Of a stretch of 64,000 bases of DNA, positions 53,301 through 63,293 are shown one piece after another. The translations under genes were made by a program, and so were the position numbers. The stretch spans positions 13,660-77,659 of the forward strand of contig CAJNOP010000713.1 of assembly GCA_905250075.1 (NCBI GenBank). The letters run 5' to 3'. The DNA comes from Rotaria sp. Silwood1. Lineage: Eukaryota; Rotifera; Eurotatoria; Philodinida; Philodinidae. The notes under the pieces were generated by a model. That model was given only the letters and a program-made list of their open reading frames with translations, was not told where the DNA came from and did no database searches. The first letter of the stretch is position 1. Each line of letters starts with the position of its first letter.

Positions 53301-56282
53301 AATTTAATTATTTTAATTAAAAACCAAAAAAATCTTTTTTTTTTCTAGATTGATTCAGTTAGTGAAAATATTAATCCTATTCGTACTGTTTTACCAAAAA
53401 GTAATCGACAAGCAGCACATAGTCCACCAAGACATCAAATTGAAATGCCAATATCAATTTCATCATCAACATCAGATAAATCAAATATATCATCATTAGT
53501 ACCACAGTCTGAATTAGAAACAACAACAACAACATCATCATCAGCTCAAATAGTTCCAGAATCAACATTAACTAATATTAATAATAGTCCTAAACGATCA
53601 ATACATGCTGAAAAATTACATCAAAAACTTGTTAAACAACGATCATTTTCATCGAGAACAATTTATCGAAGTAATAGTACAATGACAACAAGTCGATCAT
53701 CAGAACCAACTAATTCTAGTGATATAAATTCTAATGAAATTCCACGTATGTTTGATTGATAAAAAAAGAAAAATTTGATATTAAATTTTATTTTATTTTG
53801 TTTTTTAAATAGGTTCCAATAATACAAATAATAAATATCTTACAAAACCTAAATCACTTGAAGATGATGAACCAGATTTACAGCGTAAGTTTATTAAATT
53901 ATATTTCATAGAAATCTATTATTATATGGTAAAATATATATATATATTTTTTTTTATTACTTTTTCATAAAGGAAAAATTTTTTATCGTCGTCTCTTAGG
54001 TGCGAGATAAATGATATAGTTCTATATTTGAATGCTCATATTTCCTTCTTCTATCTTCTAGTGTTTTTTTTTATTGAGCATAACATTATTTACTAATTAT
54101 GAGTTTGTTGCTTAATATTCCTTCTTCTAGACATAACATCACATCAGACTGAATCATTTAATGTATTCTCTATGAAATATCCCAAAAAATCAAGTACAAT
54201 ACCTGGTTTTTATTCAACAAGATTACGATCGAGTTTACCAGCGAGTTGGGATATTTCACGTCGAATTTCGGGTATAATCATTAGTATACATTCATGAGTT
54301 TATACAGATTGAATTGTGTTTTTCACCTAGTTTTCATAATCATATTATTATATACATATATCTACGCATTTAATAACTGATACACATATATATATTTATA
54401 TTAATCACTTAAATTAATGATTACTCTTGTTTTTTTGTTTTTTTTGCTCATTTATCGAAGCATTGCTTGTTAGTTTTTATTATTCAAATTTTGTTGATTA
54501 TAATATAAAACATATTGTATTGAATAAATTGTATTGTACGTTTCTTTTTTTTTTTTTATAAATTTTTTAGAGACAACAAGATCCCATAGTTATTATAATA
54601 CAGTTCATGGTGCATCAGCCGATAAACATATTTGTATGTTTTCTTTTTGTTTATTTATTAAAAAATTTAATATATTTGTTGATTTTTATTTCTAGATAAT
54701 TATGTTCCATTAACAAGTATTTTTAGTACAAAAGTAATTACCGGTGCAAAATCAACACCTGATCTTAATAGATTACTTGCGCGTAAACAAGCTGGATGTA
54801 TGTATAACTTTAATTGACAAATTCATATTTTTTAATTAGATTATTTTGAATGAAGAAAGATCTCAAAAAAGTATCTTACGAGGGAATATTCCCAAGTGAT
54901 TCGATAGAGTATATTGAGATAAGAAATAGTCTAAAAGGATTCGTGTCCATGGCCTAGTAGTGAGGAGTTATGGCCGTTGTACTGAAATTTTTACTGTGAG
55001 CCAGGGATTACGAAAAAAATCAAAATGAAATATTTCGAGCTGAAATTCTATATATAGATACATTTAGTAGTCATTATATAGTCCTGAAAGTTTCAACAAA
55101 AACGAATATGTCTTTATCAAGATATTCAATTTTCAACGAAACTGGATTATTGTGTCCTTCTATGGTGAACAGTTTTTTTTTAAGTTGAATAACTCGAGAA
55201 AGACATGTTCGTTTTCGTTGAAATTTTCAGGATTATATAATGACTATTAAATCTATCTATATATAGAATTTCAGCTCGAAATGTTGCATTTTGATTTTAT
55301 CCGTAATGCCTGGCTCACAGTAAAACGGCCATAACTCCTGACTACAAGACCACGGGCACGAATTCTTTTAGGCTATTTCTTATCTCAATATACTCTATCG
55401 AATCACTTACGAATGAATCAAAACAGAGCGAATCACTTGAGTATGTTCCCTCGTTAGTAAAGAGAAATTTTATAGAGTGTGAGTGAAATACGAGAAGTAA
55501 GAGAACGAATATCCGCAACTGCACTCAGATCGACGAATACAGCGGCCCTATGCGATCGTAAACGACCGTATTTCTCCGTATACGATCGTTTACAACCGTG
55601 CTTGTTTGAGCTGGGCATCCACATCCTTAAACTACGTAGTTTCAGTGGCGAAATATCTCTGCTCCGGTAGTGAACGAATAAATCATGGAAGACTTCCGTC
55701 TGAAAAGAAGTCTAAACTAGAATCACTAAAAAATTGCTCTTAACCCTTTGAGGACGATGGGATATATTTGTTCTACCTATTTTTCAGTATAGAAAATGTT
55801 TGCTCTACATTAAACAGTTACAATTTTTATAATATTGAATGTTGTATTAGTGAAATGATTTATTTTAGTGATATGTTCTGAAACTGCTGTTGTTACTCCA
55901 TTAGAAACATTAAATACAAATTTAAATTATAAAATTCTTGATGATTTCATTGGTAAAATTACTGATTCAACATTAAAATGTTATACACCTACTTCACGTG
56001 ATTCTACTAATAATAAAGACAAAACAGACAACAATGATAAACGTAATTCATTACCAAAGCATATTTCACATGGTTAATTATCTAATTTTTTTTTAAATAC
56101 TTCATCTAATAATATTTGTATTTTTCGTAGGAAAAAATCGTTTTAGTGTTCATTCTGTTGATAATCATAATAGTACATTTGGAAATGATAAAAAATTACA
56201 TGTTGGTTTTGGTACAGTGACACAATATTCAATAAATACAATAACAGAACTTCCTGAAAAAACATTAGATGAAGAACAATAA
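47317..56282 (+). CDS. PPIP5K: Diphosphoinositol pentakisphosphate kinase (PPIP5K/VIP1)
   Basis: I resolve 26 exons giving 1,292 aa (human PPIP5K2 has 1,243), all GT..AG and in frame. Exon starts: 47317, 47491, 47919, 49520, 49679, 49904, 50092, 50342, 50476, 50587, 50799, 50960, 51350, 51552, 51662, 51907, 52108, 52924, 53103, 53349, 53813, 54131, 54571, 54696, 55869 and 56131. Residues ~38-345 are the ATP-grasp kinase domain ([30 protein letters not shown], metal-binding [12 protein letters not shown]). Residues ~380-920 are the histidine-acid-phosphatase-like domain with RHGDRTPK at 389-396. The rest is Ser/Thr/Asn-rich and probably disordered, with a conserved-looking [19 protein letters not shown] near the end. 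The enzyme makes 1-InsP7/InsP8 from InsP6 or 5-InsP7 and can remove the added phosphate, in the cytosol. The start is the first ATG after the upstream gene. Three large introns contain repeats. Confidence 0.95.
48430..48545. repeat. GACGCAGTTRYGCGTAACTGCG palindromic repeat, copy in PPIP5K intron 3
   Basis: Contains ACGACGCAATTACACAGTAACTGCAATCGTA and ACGACGCAGTTATGCGTAACTGCGT blocks as linked palindromes, ending near AAGACGACATGG. Two related copies lie at 57.2 kb and 57.6 kb. No protein is encoded. It is probably a MITE-like family; the borders are approximate. Confidence 0.6.
52313..52742. mobile_element. hAT-type MITE (GCGGCAGCGG family), copy 2, in PPIP5K intron 17
   Basis: The ends are CAGAGATGTCCATCGCGGC and, inverted, CCGCGATGGACATCTCTG. 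The 8-bp flanks are GTCTATAC (52305-52312) and GTCTATGC (52743-52750), 7 of 8 identical. Internal ATCGCGGCAGCGGCGCGG blocks separated by T-rich spacers match copy 1 at 15.8 kb, so the two belong to one family. Both insert within introns of plus-strand genes. Confidence 0.87.
54878..55454. mobile_element. Foldback element in PPIP5K intron 24, ACGAGGGAA ends
   Basis: The left arm (54878 to about 55145) and right arm (about 55180-55454) are inverted copies. Shared blocks are CAAGTGATTCG, GAGATAAGAAATAG, GCCATAACTCCT-AC, TGAGCCAGG-ATTACG and TATATATAGA. The termini are ACGAGGGAATATTCCC on the left and, inverted, ACGAGGGAACATACTC on the right. The same kind of terminus occurs on the foldback at 46.3 kb. 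The open frame 55479-55670 just outside has no recognised content. Confidence 0.78.
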
Positions 56283-57180
56283 AACATTATTATATATCGT
56301 GTGTGATAAAAAATATTTTACAATATTCTTTGTTTTACATATAATTCAATTAAAATGTTGATTATTAAAATTTCTATAGTTAATTTTAATAGATTATTGA
56401 TAATACATATGTATATGTCATGATGTTAGTTTCCATAAGAAAAATTCGAAAAAGTTTATATTTTTTAATCAAATCAAAAATCACTACTATTTTCTTCTCA
56501 ATATATTTTTTTCTCATTTTCACTTGAATCTAAATTCTCATGATATAATTTTGTTAAACTCAATGCTTTTTTTTTTTTCTATGATGTCCTTCAACAATCG
56601 AAAAAGTTTAATCTAGCAATTTGTACATCGAACTTAATATATATATATATTTGAAGACAACACAGTAAAAAAAAAATGAAAACATTTTCTTTCAGGTAGA
56701 GAGTATTTAGATTAATGAAAATAGATGTTATAGTAATAATCTTCATGCTTTACTGCAGGTGTCATACTAAGTCTATGAGTGATTCTAAACATTTACAACG
56801 AAAATTAAAATTGAACAATATTCGGTTTTCTATTTATTTTGTAGAAAATAATTATATAGGATATTAGTAGAATATAACTTTTTAAAAAAGAACAATCAAA
56901 ATTTAATAGAGTTATTTGCAAAACAAAAAATATTGTCAAACTTTTATCATACTCAGTATATACATGAAGATTATTTGTTTATTTTTGATTGATCTTCAAA
57001 CAAATCTCTTCAATTCATTATTTCCTTATTTTATTCGTGATACTGGCATATTTATAATTAATTTATTCATTTTCTTTTTATATTTTGTATGTATTAAATA
57101 GATAATATATATACATATGTTTGTTTTTTTTGATTTAATAAATAGAACAAGAAAAAAAAAAGATTTATTTGTTTGTTGTG
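56283..57180. other. PPIP5K downstream flank
   Basis: AT-rich and free of recognisable genes. It contains simple (AT)n at about 56637-56651 and several A-runs that could serve polyadenylation. Confidence 0.4.
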
Positions 57181-57187
57181 TCCCCCC

Positions 57188-57365
57188 ATGTATTCGATTG
57201 CGACGCAGTTGCGGCGCAACTGCAATCGTACTGTGACCCGGCATTGCGCAAAATATCGACGCAGTTGCGCATAACTGCGTCATAGTTTTTCGCAATGGCG
57301 GGTCACAGTGCAATCGTAGTTGCGGCGCAACTGTGTCGCAATTGCTAAAAGAGATGCCATACATG
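57188..57365. repeat. GCGACGCAGTTGCGGCGCAACTGC palindromic repeat upstream of MESH1
   Basis: The element is an imperfect inverted repeat overall. ATTGCGACGCAGTTGCGGCG on the left mirrors CGCAACTGTGTCGCAAT on the right, with CTGTGACCCGGCATTGCG against CGCAATGGCGGGTCACAG inside. It is markedly GC-rich relative to its surroundings. Related copies lie at 48.4 and 57.6 kb. The frame 57026-57364 (minus) is only a translation of it. Confidence 0.7.
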
Positions 57366-57599
57366 AGATTTTCATTTTATTAATATCTTTATTGAGAATT
57401 AAAAAAAAGTTAAAAAAATTAGAAAAATTATTTGTGAATTATATATTCTACCTTTTGTGGTTGAATGAGTTATGAGCCGAAGTGTCATGTACACTGCTTT
57501 TTATAGTGTCTTTCTCTGGCTAAGTTTTACTGCTGGAGTGTGACCAATTACAAATACGGAGGAGTGATCTATGATGGGTTGGCGCTAGTTACAGCGGAT

Positions 57600-57720
57600 T
57601 GTACAATGTGATTACTGCAACGCAGTAACCATAGTTTCTAATAGAGATTTTCACTGCGATTAGTGCGGCGCAGTTACGCGCAACTGTGATGTAGTTGATA
57701 AAAAAGAGGCGACATGGGTC
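57600..57720. repeat. Third, diverged copy of the GCAGTTRCGCGCAACTG repeat
   Basis: Contains GTGATTACTGCAACGCAGTAACCATAG and ACTGCGATTAGTGCGGCGCAGTTACGCGCAACTGTG, ending AGAGGCGACATGGGTC, much like the end of the 48.4-kb copy. It lies within 60-180 bp of the MESH1 start codon, so it may sit in that gene's promoter or 5' leader. Confidence 0.6.
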
Positions 57721-57777
57721 ATCTTCTATATTGATTCATATGATATAAGAAAATTATTCAATATTCTTTTAATAGAT

Positions 57778-58702
57778 ATGGAAAAATTTATGAATGCACT
57801 TCAATTTGCTGCTTATAAACATCGATTTCAAAAACGAAAAGATCGAGATCAAACACCTTATATTAATCATCCGATAGGTGTTGCACATATTTTAAGTAAT
57901 GAAGCTGGTATCAAAGATTATGATTTACTTGCTGTAGAGATATTTTTGAATAGAGATTTCTTTTGATGACAAAATTCTATCTTTTCAGGCTGCACTTTTA
58001 CATGATACAATTGAAGATACAGAAACGACATTTGATGAACTTCAACAAGAATTTGGACCTCGTATTGCTGGTATATTTTATAAATAGTTTTCTAATAATA
58101 AAAACTTCATAATTTGATCATATAAGATATTTTTCATTGAGAAAATTGTATTTATTTAAAATTAGAAATTTCGTTTTTTGTTTTGATAGCATGATCAATC
58201 AATAATTTATTAGAATATCTCATGAGTAATTATTTGCTAAATACTTTACTTGTTTTTTTGTTTTTGTCTAATTACAAATATGAAAGTATTTTTTTTGATG
58301 GAAAAATCCATATCTTCATTTGAAAAGGAAACAATTATTTTCTTTTAATTAAATTTCTATTAGATTAATTTATCAAAAAATTATATTTATTTAAACTATT
58401 TTATAATAGGTATTGTAGCTGAATTAACTGATGATAAAAATTTACCAAAAGCTGAACGTAAACGTTTACAAATTGCTGATGCTAGTAAATTAAGTTCAGA
58501 TGCTATTCTTGTTCGTCTTGCCGATAAAATATATAATCTACGAGATTTAAATCGTGCTATACCTGTTGGTTGGTCTAAAGAACGTGTTGAAGAATATTTT
58601 CAATGGTCATCAAAAATAGCATGTCAATTATTTGGACATAATATTCAAATGGATACTATTTTAAAAGATTTATTTCTTCAACGTAATATTAAATTTGAAT
58701 AA
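57778..58702 (+). CDS. HDDC3: MESH1 / HDDC3, metazoan SpoT-like HD hydrolase
   Basis: Three exons give 176 aa (human MESH1 has 179): 57778-57933, 57989-58070 and 58410-58702. The HD-domain metal and catalytic residues are all present: H31 in YINHPIGVAHIL, H57-D58 in LLHDTIEDT, E61-D62 after it, and D118 in RLADKIYNLRDLNR. TDDKNLPKAERKRLQ and GWSKERVEEYFQW complete the family signature. In other animals the enzyme removes pyrophosphate from (p)ppGpp in vitro and acts as a cytosolic NADPH phosphatase. The ATG follows TTTTAATAG almost directly, so a short non-coding first exon or a trans-spliced leader is possible. GC-rich repeats lie just upstream. The gene is 1.5 kb downstream of PPIP5K on the same strand. 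An AATAAA overlaps the stop codon. Confidence 0.95.
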
Positions 58703-59203
58703 AAGAATTTTGTTTTCATTTATCCAATGAAGTTTTATTATATCATGAAAAAATTTAATAATAAAGAAACCATCTGAACTGATACTAATCGTTTGAAGTC
58801 ATGTTTAAACTTATGAGAAGATCTTGATAAGAGATAGAAAAGATTAAAATATTCGTCGACAAGTATTCTTTGAAATCGAGTTAAAATTGTTATAAATAAA
58901 ATTCTATGTTAAAATTCCATTACTTGATTTTGTCGAAAATTCAGTATAACAATCATAATTCAATGCTAAAGACTCATAGAACTCAATATGAATTCAAATA
59001 ATATATATATGTTGTAGGCAAAATTGAGATTCAGGCAAATTTTAAATTTGCCTAGGCAAAATTAGAATGTGACTAGAGATAAATTCATACAATCAAAACC
59101 AGTGAATGACGTAAATGAATTACAAAGTAATTCAAAAAAAATGAATTACAAAATAATTCACTTTCTATCAGTTTCTACCAGGGTTTACTAAAGTCTTGAT
59201 GTG

Positions 59204-59501
59204 CCCAGGTCGATCGTTCCGGCCACCGGATATTGCAGGAACCGGCAGGAAAATGCGGGAAAAATCACCGTATCCTGCAGGAAAACACCGGAAATAGCCG
59301 GAACATGGAAGCAGTAGTCCGACCGGAAATTCTCCGGATTTTTTCCGGTGAATTCCGGCCAATTTCCTGTGTTTTCCGGCAGGAACCGAGCGAAAAATCA
59401 GCGGAAAAAATTCCGAAAATTTCCGGCCGGAATACTGCTTCCATGTTCCGGCTATTTCCGGTGTTTTCTTGCGGGAACCGGCCGGTACTTTTCGACCTGG
59501 G
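59204..59501. repeat. GC-rich CCGGAA palindrome bounded by CCCAGGTCG
   Basis: CCCAGGTCG (59204-59212) and CGACCTGGG (59493-59501) bound about 300 bp packed with CCGGAA/TTCCGG words. An exact inner inverted pair lies near 59280 and 59431-59466 (ACACCGGAAATAGCCGGAAC and its inverse, plus flanks). It stands out as a GC island in AT-rich DNA, and may be a third nested transposon. Confidence 0.65.
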
Positions 59502-59676
59502 TGGGTGCCGCGAAACAACTTACATCACATCTCACTCGTTGTGGGTGCCGCGGAACGACTTACATCACGTCCCTCTCGTTGTGGGTGCCGCGAAACAACT
59601 TACATCACATCTCTCTCGTTGCGGGTGCCGCGAAACGACTTACATCACATCTCTGTCGATGTGGGTACCGCGAAAC
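59502..59676 (+). repeat. Tandem repeat, 40-bp unit, about 4.4 copies
   Basis: The unit starts GTGGGTGCCGCGAAACAACT and continues with TACATCACATCTCTCTCGTT. Four full copies differ at a few positions (for example CGAAACAACT versus CGGAACGACT) and a partial fifth follows. It forms the right half of the nested element. Confidence 0.9.
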
Positions 59677-59779
59677 CCTGGTAGGCCCTAGTAGACCCTG
59701 GTAGACCCTGGTAGAAACTGATGGAAAGTAAACTATTTTGTAATTCAGTGTTTTTGAATTATTTTGTAATTCATTTACG

Positions 59780-60037
59780 TCATGGTCTCATCAAAACAAT
59801 AAAACTGATCGCAATGAAATGTTTTTTGATCCAAAAAACAAATTTTGAAGAAAATAAACCTAATGGTTTGTCCTTGGATGATAGTAAACATTTAATGATA
59901 TCATCATAAACACTTTGTTTTATAACACTTTTTTCTTGAAATTTTGTACTTAAAGAATTAATATATTTTTCTAATTCCGTATAGTAAATCAATTCACCAT
60001 CATTTTGTTGAGCTATCTTTGAATCTGATTCAGCCAT
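59780..60037 (-). pseudogene. Truncated transposon-encoded N-terminal fragment
   Basis: A minus-strand frame starts at 60037, just inside the right TIR of the 59010-60232 element, and reads MAESDSKIAQQNDGELIYYT. It continues to SVYDDIIKCLL and SSKFVFWIKKHF, then runs into unrelated residues and stops near the border of the nested insertion. The Y-D-I..KF-FW-KK pattern resembles the short region before the zinc finger and integrase core of KRBA2/Ginger-type proteins. I assign this with low certainty. The integrase itself is absent, so it is a remnant. Confidence 0.5.
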
Positions 60038-60236
60038 TTTTTAATCAGATTATAACGTGTGTATCTATATTTATAGTGCTTAGTGGCAAGATTGACACAC
60101 AATTTTCTCCTTTTTTACTACTCCATTCTACTTTTGATAACGCACGTCATTGTATGAATTCATCTCTAGTCACATTCTAATTTTGCCTAGGCAAATTTAA
60201 AATTTGCCTGAATCTCAATTTTGCCTACAACATATA

Positions 60237-62957
60237 TGTATGTATGTCGATAAGTTGAAAAATTATAATTTATGATATTTGATAAATAATTATTTGTTTA
60301 TTGCATATTTTATATTGACAAATGATGTATATATAAATATGAAAAGATTTATACTTTAAAATAAAGCGTTAGATAAAAAATAATCATATGTATATTTTTA
60401 AATAATCTAATATCAATTTATTATATAAAAATCAAGTTCATTATCTATTTTTTTATAGAATAAAACAAGAAAATTGTTGAATTATAATATTATGAATGTA
60501 TGTGAAAGAGAAAAAAAGCAACATTCAAGTTGTTCTAATGTCTTTTATGTTGTTTGAAAAGATATTTTCATTCATGTTGTATTAATAATATCATAAGAAA
60601 TGACCAGATATTTGTAAAATATTGCAGATTTTTAATAAATTAAACATCTATAATTGTTATGACAGACTTTATAAACGTTTTGTTTTAACTTATTATATCC
60701 AAAAGTCTTTCTTTTCGCATGTTGTTCTAAAGAAGAGGAAGAAGAACGAAGCTAAGTTTTCATTTGTTTTTCGTTTTTATTTCTTTATATTTGTTGAATC
60801 ATATGAAGTCATGTAATGAGTAATTTTCACATGTTTTTCTTGAATCAAACGCAGAAGAAAACAAAGAATTACAATGATTTATAGACGATGTAAAACTATG
60901 ATGAGAAATATATTTCAGAGTTACATGGTCATGGGCATTTTTTGAATAACTTTTGGTAGGAACGAGATAGAGATCTGCGATTTTTACCGTTGAAAAGAGC
61001 AGATAAAGATGTATCGAATTTTATATAGAAAGATTTTTCTAACTAAGTTTCCTAAAGATTTTACATTTTTCAATTATTTTGTTGAAAAAAACATGAGGTG
61101 GTAAATTGTGTTCCGATGGTTTTGATATCATACTGATAGTAGTTAGGAACAGAGTCTTGATATAGTTTTTGTAGCCCTTTCTTTTACTACTCAAGAGCAC
61201 TCCTGAAAAATCAATAAATTAAAATTGGGACCATGAGCAGCATGCTGTTTTTCTTGAAGTTTTATGTAAAATCTATAGGAAAGTAGCTAGAACAATCTTT
61301 CTATATATAATTCGATGCGTCTTCATCTACTCTATCCAACGAACCATAGAACTCTATCTTGTTCCTATCAAAATTTATTTAAAAAAATGCCCACGGCCAT
61401 TTAACTCTGAAATGGACAATAGAAATAAAATAGATTAAATCGCAATGGTTTCTGTTTATACTCTTTAAATAATCTTGTATGATATACTTAATTCTTTGTT
61501 GTATTCAAATCAATATCAGTTAATTATCTTTAATAAATATGAAATTATTTAATATTATAAATACAAACATCTAATAGTGAATAATAGTCATGATAATACT
61601 AATTCATTCAAGGACGTGGCTAAGTGAGATGCATATCTCCCTATACTTTTGGGCAAATTTTTAATTGTTTCCATCCTAAATCGTATTTTTTTTCAACAAA
61701 AAAAAGAAAATTCAGCAATTCCTTATTTTTAAAAAAATTGTATATACATCTTTGTAGTTCTCAAAAAAAAAAGTTCTTTGCACTCCTTTTTTTTTTTTCT
61801 TTTGATCATACACCTGAGTATAATCATCTTTATGATCGAAGACTTTTGATGAGAATAGAAACAAAACTGTTCGTAATCTATTGAAGAGATTTACTCATTG
61901 ATATCGATATATATTTATATATTAAAATAAATGTTCTGCCTTTTTTTCTTTTTTTCTAAATTTACATCGATTAGAAATAGAAGATCATGAAATTATATTC
62001 TTTTTTTTTTTCTATTGTCATTATCAACTTTACTATTGTTTATGTTTCGTTATCTTATCTATAAATATATGAATGATGAAGGACGACCTTCATTTAACAA
62101 AAAAAAAAAAAGCCTGCATGAAAAAGATAAATATCAGTGAAGTTTGTAAGTAAAATTAGTATGCTCAATTCTGATTTCTTTTTTTTACATAATAAATTAA
62201 TCTTTAAATTGATAATAGTTATCTACTTCTGTATATACAAAAAAAAAAAAGCTGGACGAATGACATATCTAATTATTTATGTATATGATGCAATAAAATT
62301 TCAAATTTTATTAAAATATATCTATCTGATGTGATTGTAAATATTGATATATTTTATGAGGAGCAAAAAAGCAAAAAAAAAGATTATTTCTTATTTTCTT
62401 CTATGCCATAATTTGCATACTTCTAAACGGAATAAAACAAAAAAGAAAAAGGATGAAATATTTCGTTGTTCTTGAATTCTTAAAACATAAAGATATGTAG
62501 ACATGTTGTTTCTTCACTTTCTCTTTTTTATGTAATATATATGATCTTGAATATATGTCTGTGTATGTTTGATGCTTATCGAGTTCGTTTGCTTTATAGA
62601 TATACAATGAGAGAATAAAAAAGAAACTCAATGGTTTTAAAACGATTAATAGAGAGACAAACAGAAGACATCTTACTTTGTTGCCAGTTGTAGCTATATT
62701 AAGGAGAAAAAAAAAGTTAAAAGAAAAACGAAAATTTCGTACTTTCATCTACTATTAGAATGCGTCACGAACAAAATTAGTTTAACCTTATTTTATCAAA
62801 GTCTGTTGGACAACAAAATCCAATTATTTAAGCTTTATTGCCATACAAAATTATATAAAATGAACTTTAACTAATAGATTTGAAGTATTTTTGAAACTTC
62901 TAGAGGTACGATAAAGTACGAAATTTTTTTGTTTTTTTTTTTTTACTCATCATGTTA
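60237..62957. other. Gene-free stretch with one foldback
   Basis: No conserved coding sequence; short frames (60622-60816, 61624-61884, 62137-62334, 62401-62748 minus) are low-complexity. One foldback is at 60913-61412. The remainder is AT-rich with homopolymer runs. Confidence 0.45.
60913..61412. repeat. Foldback with ~165-bp arms
   Basis: The left arm (60913 to about 61080) begins TTTCAGAGTTACATGG and contains GGTAGGAACGAGATAGAG. The right arm (about 61250-61412) is its inverse and contains CTCTATCTTGTTCCTATC, ending TTTAACTCTGAAA. The spacer is about 170 bp. A piece of a related right arm occurs at about 1400-1485, so it is a dispersed family. No target duplication was resolved. Confidence 0.7.
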
Positions 62958-63170
62958 CAGAGATGGACAAAATCGCACCGCGCCTCCCCGCGCCACTGCT
63001 CGCGCCTAGGCGCTACGCACATCTCTCTTTCTCTTTGCTCTACCAATCAGTTTCTCAAACTCCACCGAATACCGGGATGCTCTAAGCATGCGCTCATCGA
63101 AGCTCAGACTAGTGTAGCGTAGGCGTGAGCAATGGCACGGGGAGGCGCGGTGCGACTTTGTCCATCTCTG
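62958..63170. mobile_element. 213-bp hAT-type MITE with perfect 8-bp target duplication, upstream of PDZ gene
   Basis: The ends CAGAGATGGACAAAATCGCA and, inverted, TGCGACTTTGTCCATCTCTG begin ~35-bp inverted repeats that continue through CCGCGCCTCC. TCATGTTA occurs on both sides (62950-62957 and 63171-63178), identical in all 8 bases. The interior includes GCGCCTAGGCGC and GCGTAGGCGTGAGC and is GC-rich. It ends about 120 bp before the PDZ gene ATG. Confidence 0.9.
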
Positions 63171-63293
63171 TCATGTTATATGAATAGATTACTGGTAGAT
63201 AAATATTAATATGTATTTCTAATTTAATCTTTTAGTTTATTTAATTTCTATATATATATTGATATTTAAATTTAATTAGAAAAATATATTATC

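Larger units (their letters stand above)
59106..59783. mobile_element. Nested element with ~78-bp inverted ends
   Basis: The left end reads ATGACGTAAATGAATTACAA..CAGTTTCTACCAGGG. The right end is its inverse (CCCTGGTAGAAACTG..TTGTAATTCATTTACGTCAT) with several mismatches. It contains a GC-rich palindromic core (59204-59501) and a 40-bp tandem array (59502-59676), then short CCTGGTAGA repeats (to about 59715). It sits entirely inside the 59010-60232 element. No coding frame belongs to it; the arginine-rich frames on both strands are artefacts of its GC-rich repeats. Confidence 0.7.
59010..60232. mobile_element. DNA transposon remnant with 84-bp terminal inverted repeats (possibly Ginger-like)
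   Basis: The TIRs at 59010-59093 and 60149-60232 match over 84 bp with one difference seen by eye. They begin TGTTGTAGGCAAAATTGAG and include the palindrome GGCAAATTTTAAATTTGCC. TATA flanks both sides (59006-59009 and 60233-60236), but the left flank is (AT)n, so the duplication is weak evidence. TGT termini with a 4-bp duplication and an integrase-associated N-terminal reading frame inside would fit Ginger elements. That assignment is tentative. The interior has been invaded by another element at 59106-59783. Confidence 0.75.

Noticed and set aside
55741-55765. TTAACCCTTTGAGGACGATGGG as another TTAA-type transposon end
   Set aside because: Only one end was visible within the intron, with no partner or duplication.
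57026-57364. 112-aa minus frame upstream of MESH1
   Set aside because: It spans the GC-rich palindromic repeat and AT-rich DNA, with no conserved content.
59168-59704. Overlapping long open frames on both strands in the GC-rich nest
   Set aside because: They are translations of CCGGAA palindromes and the 40-bp tandem repeat. Frames appear on both strands and several phases, with no domain.
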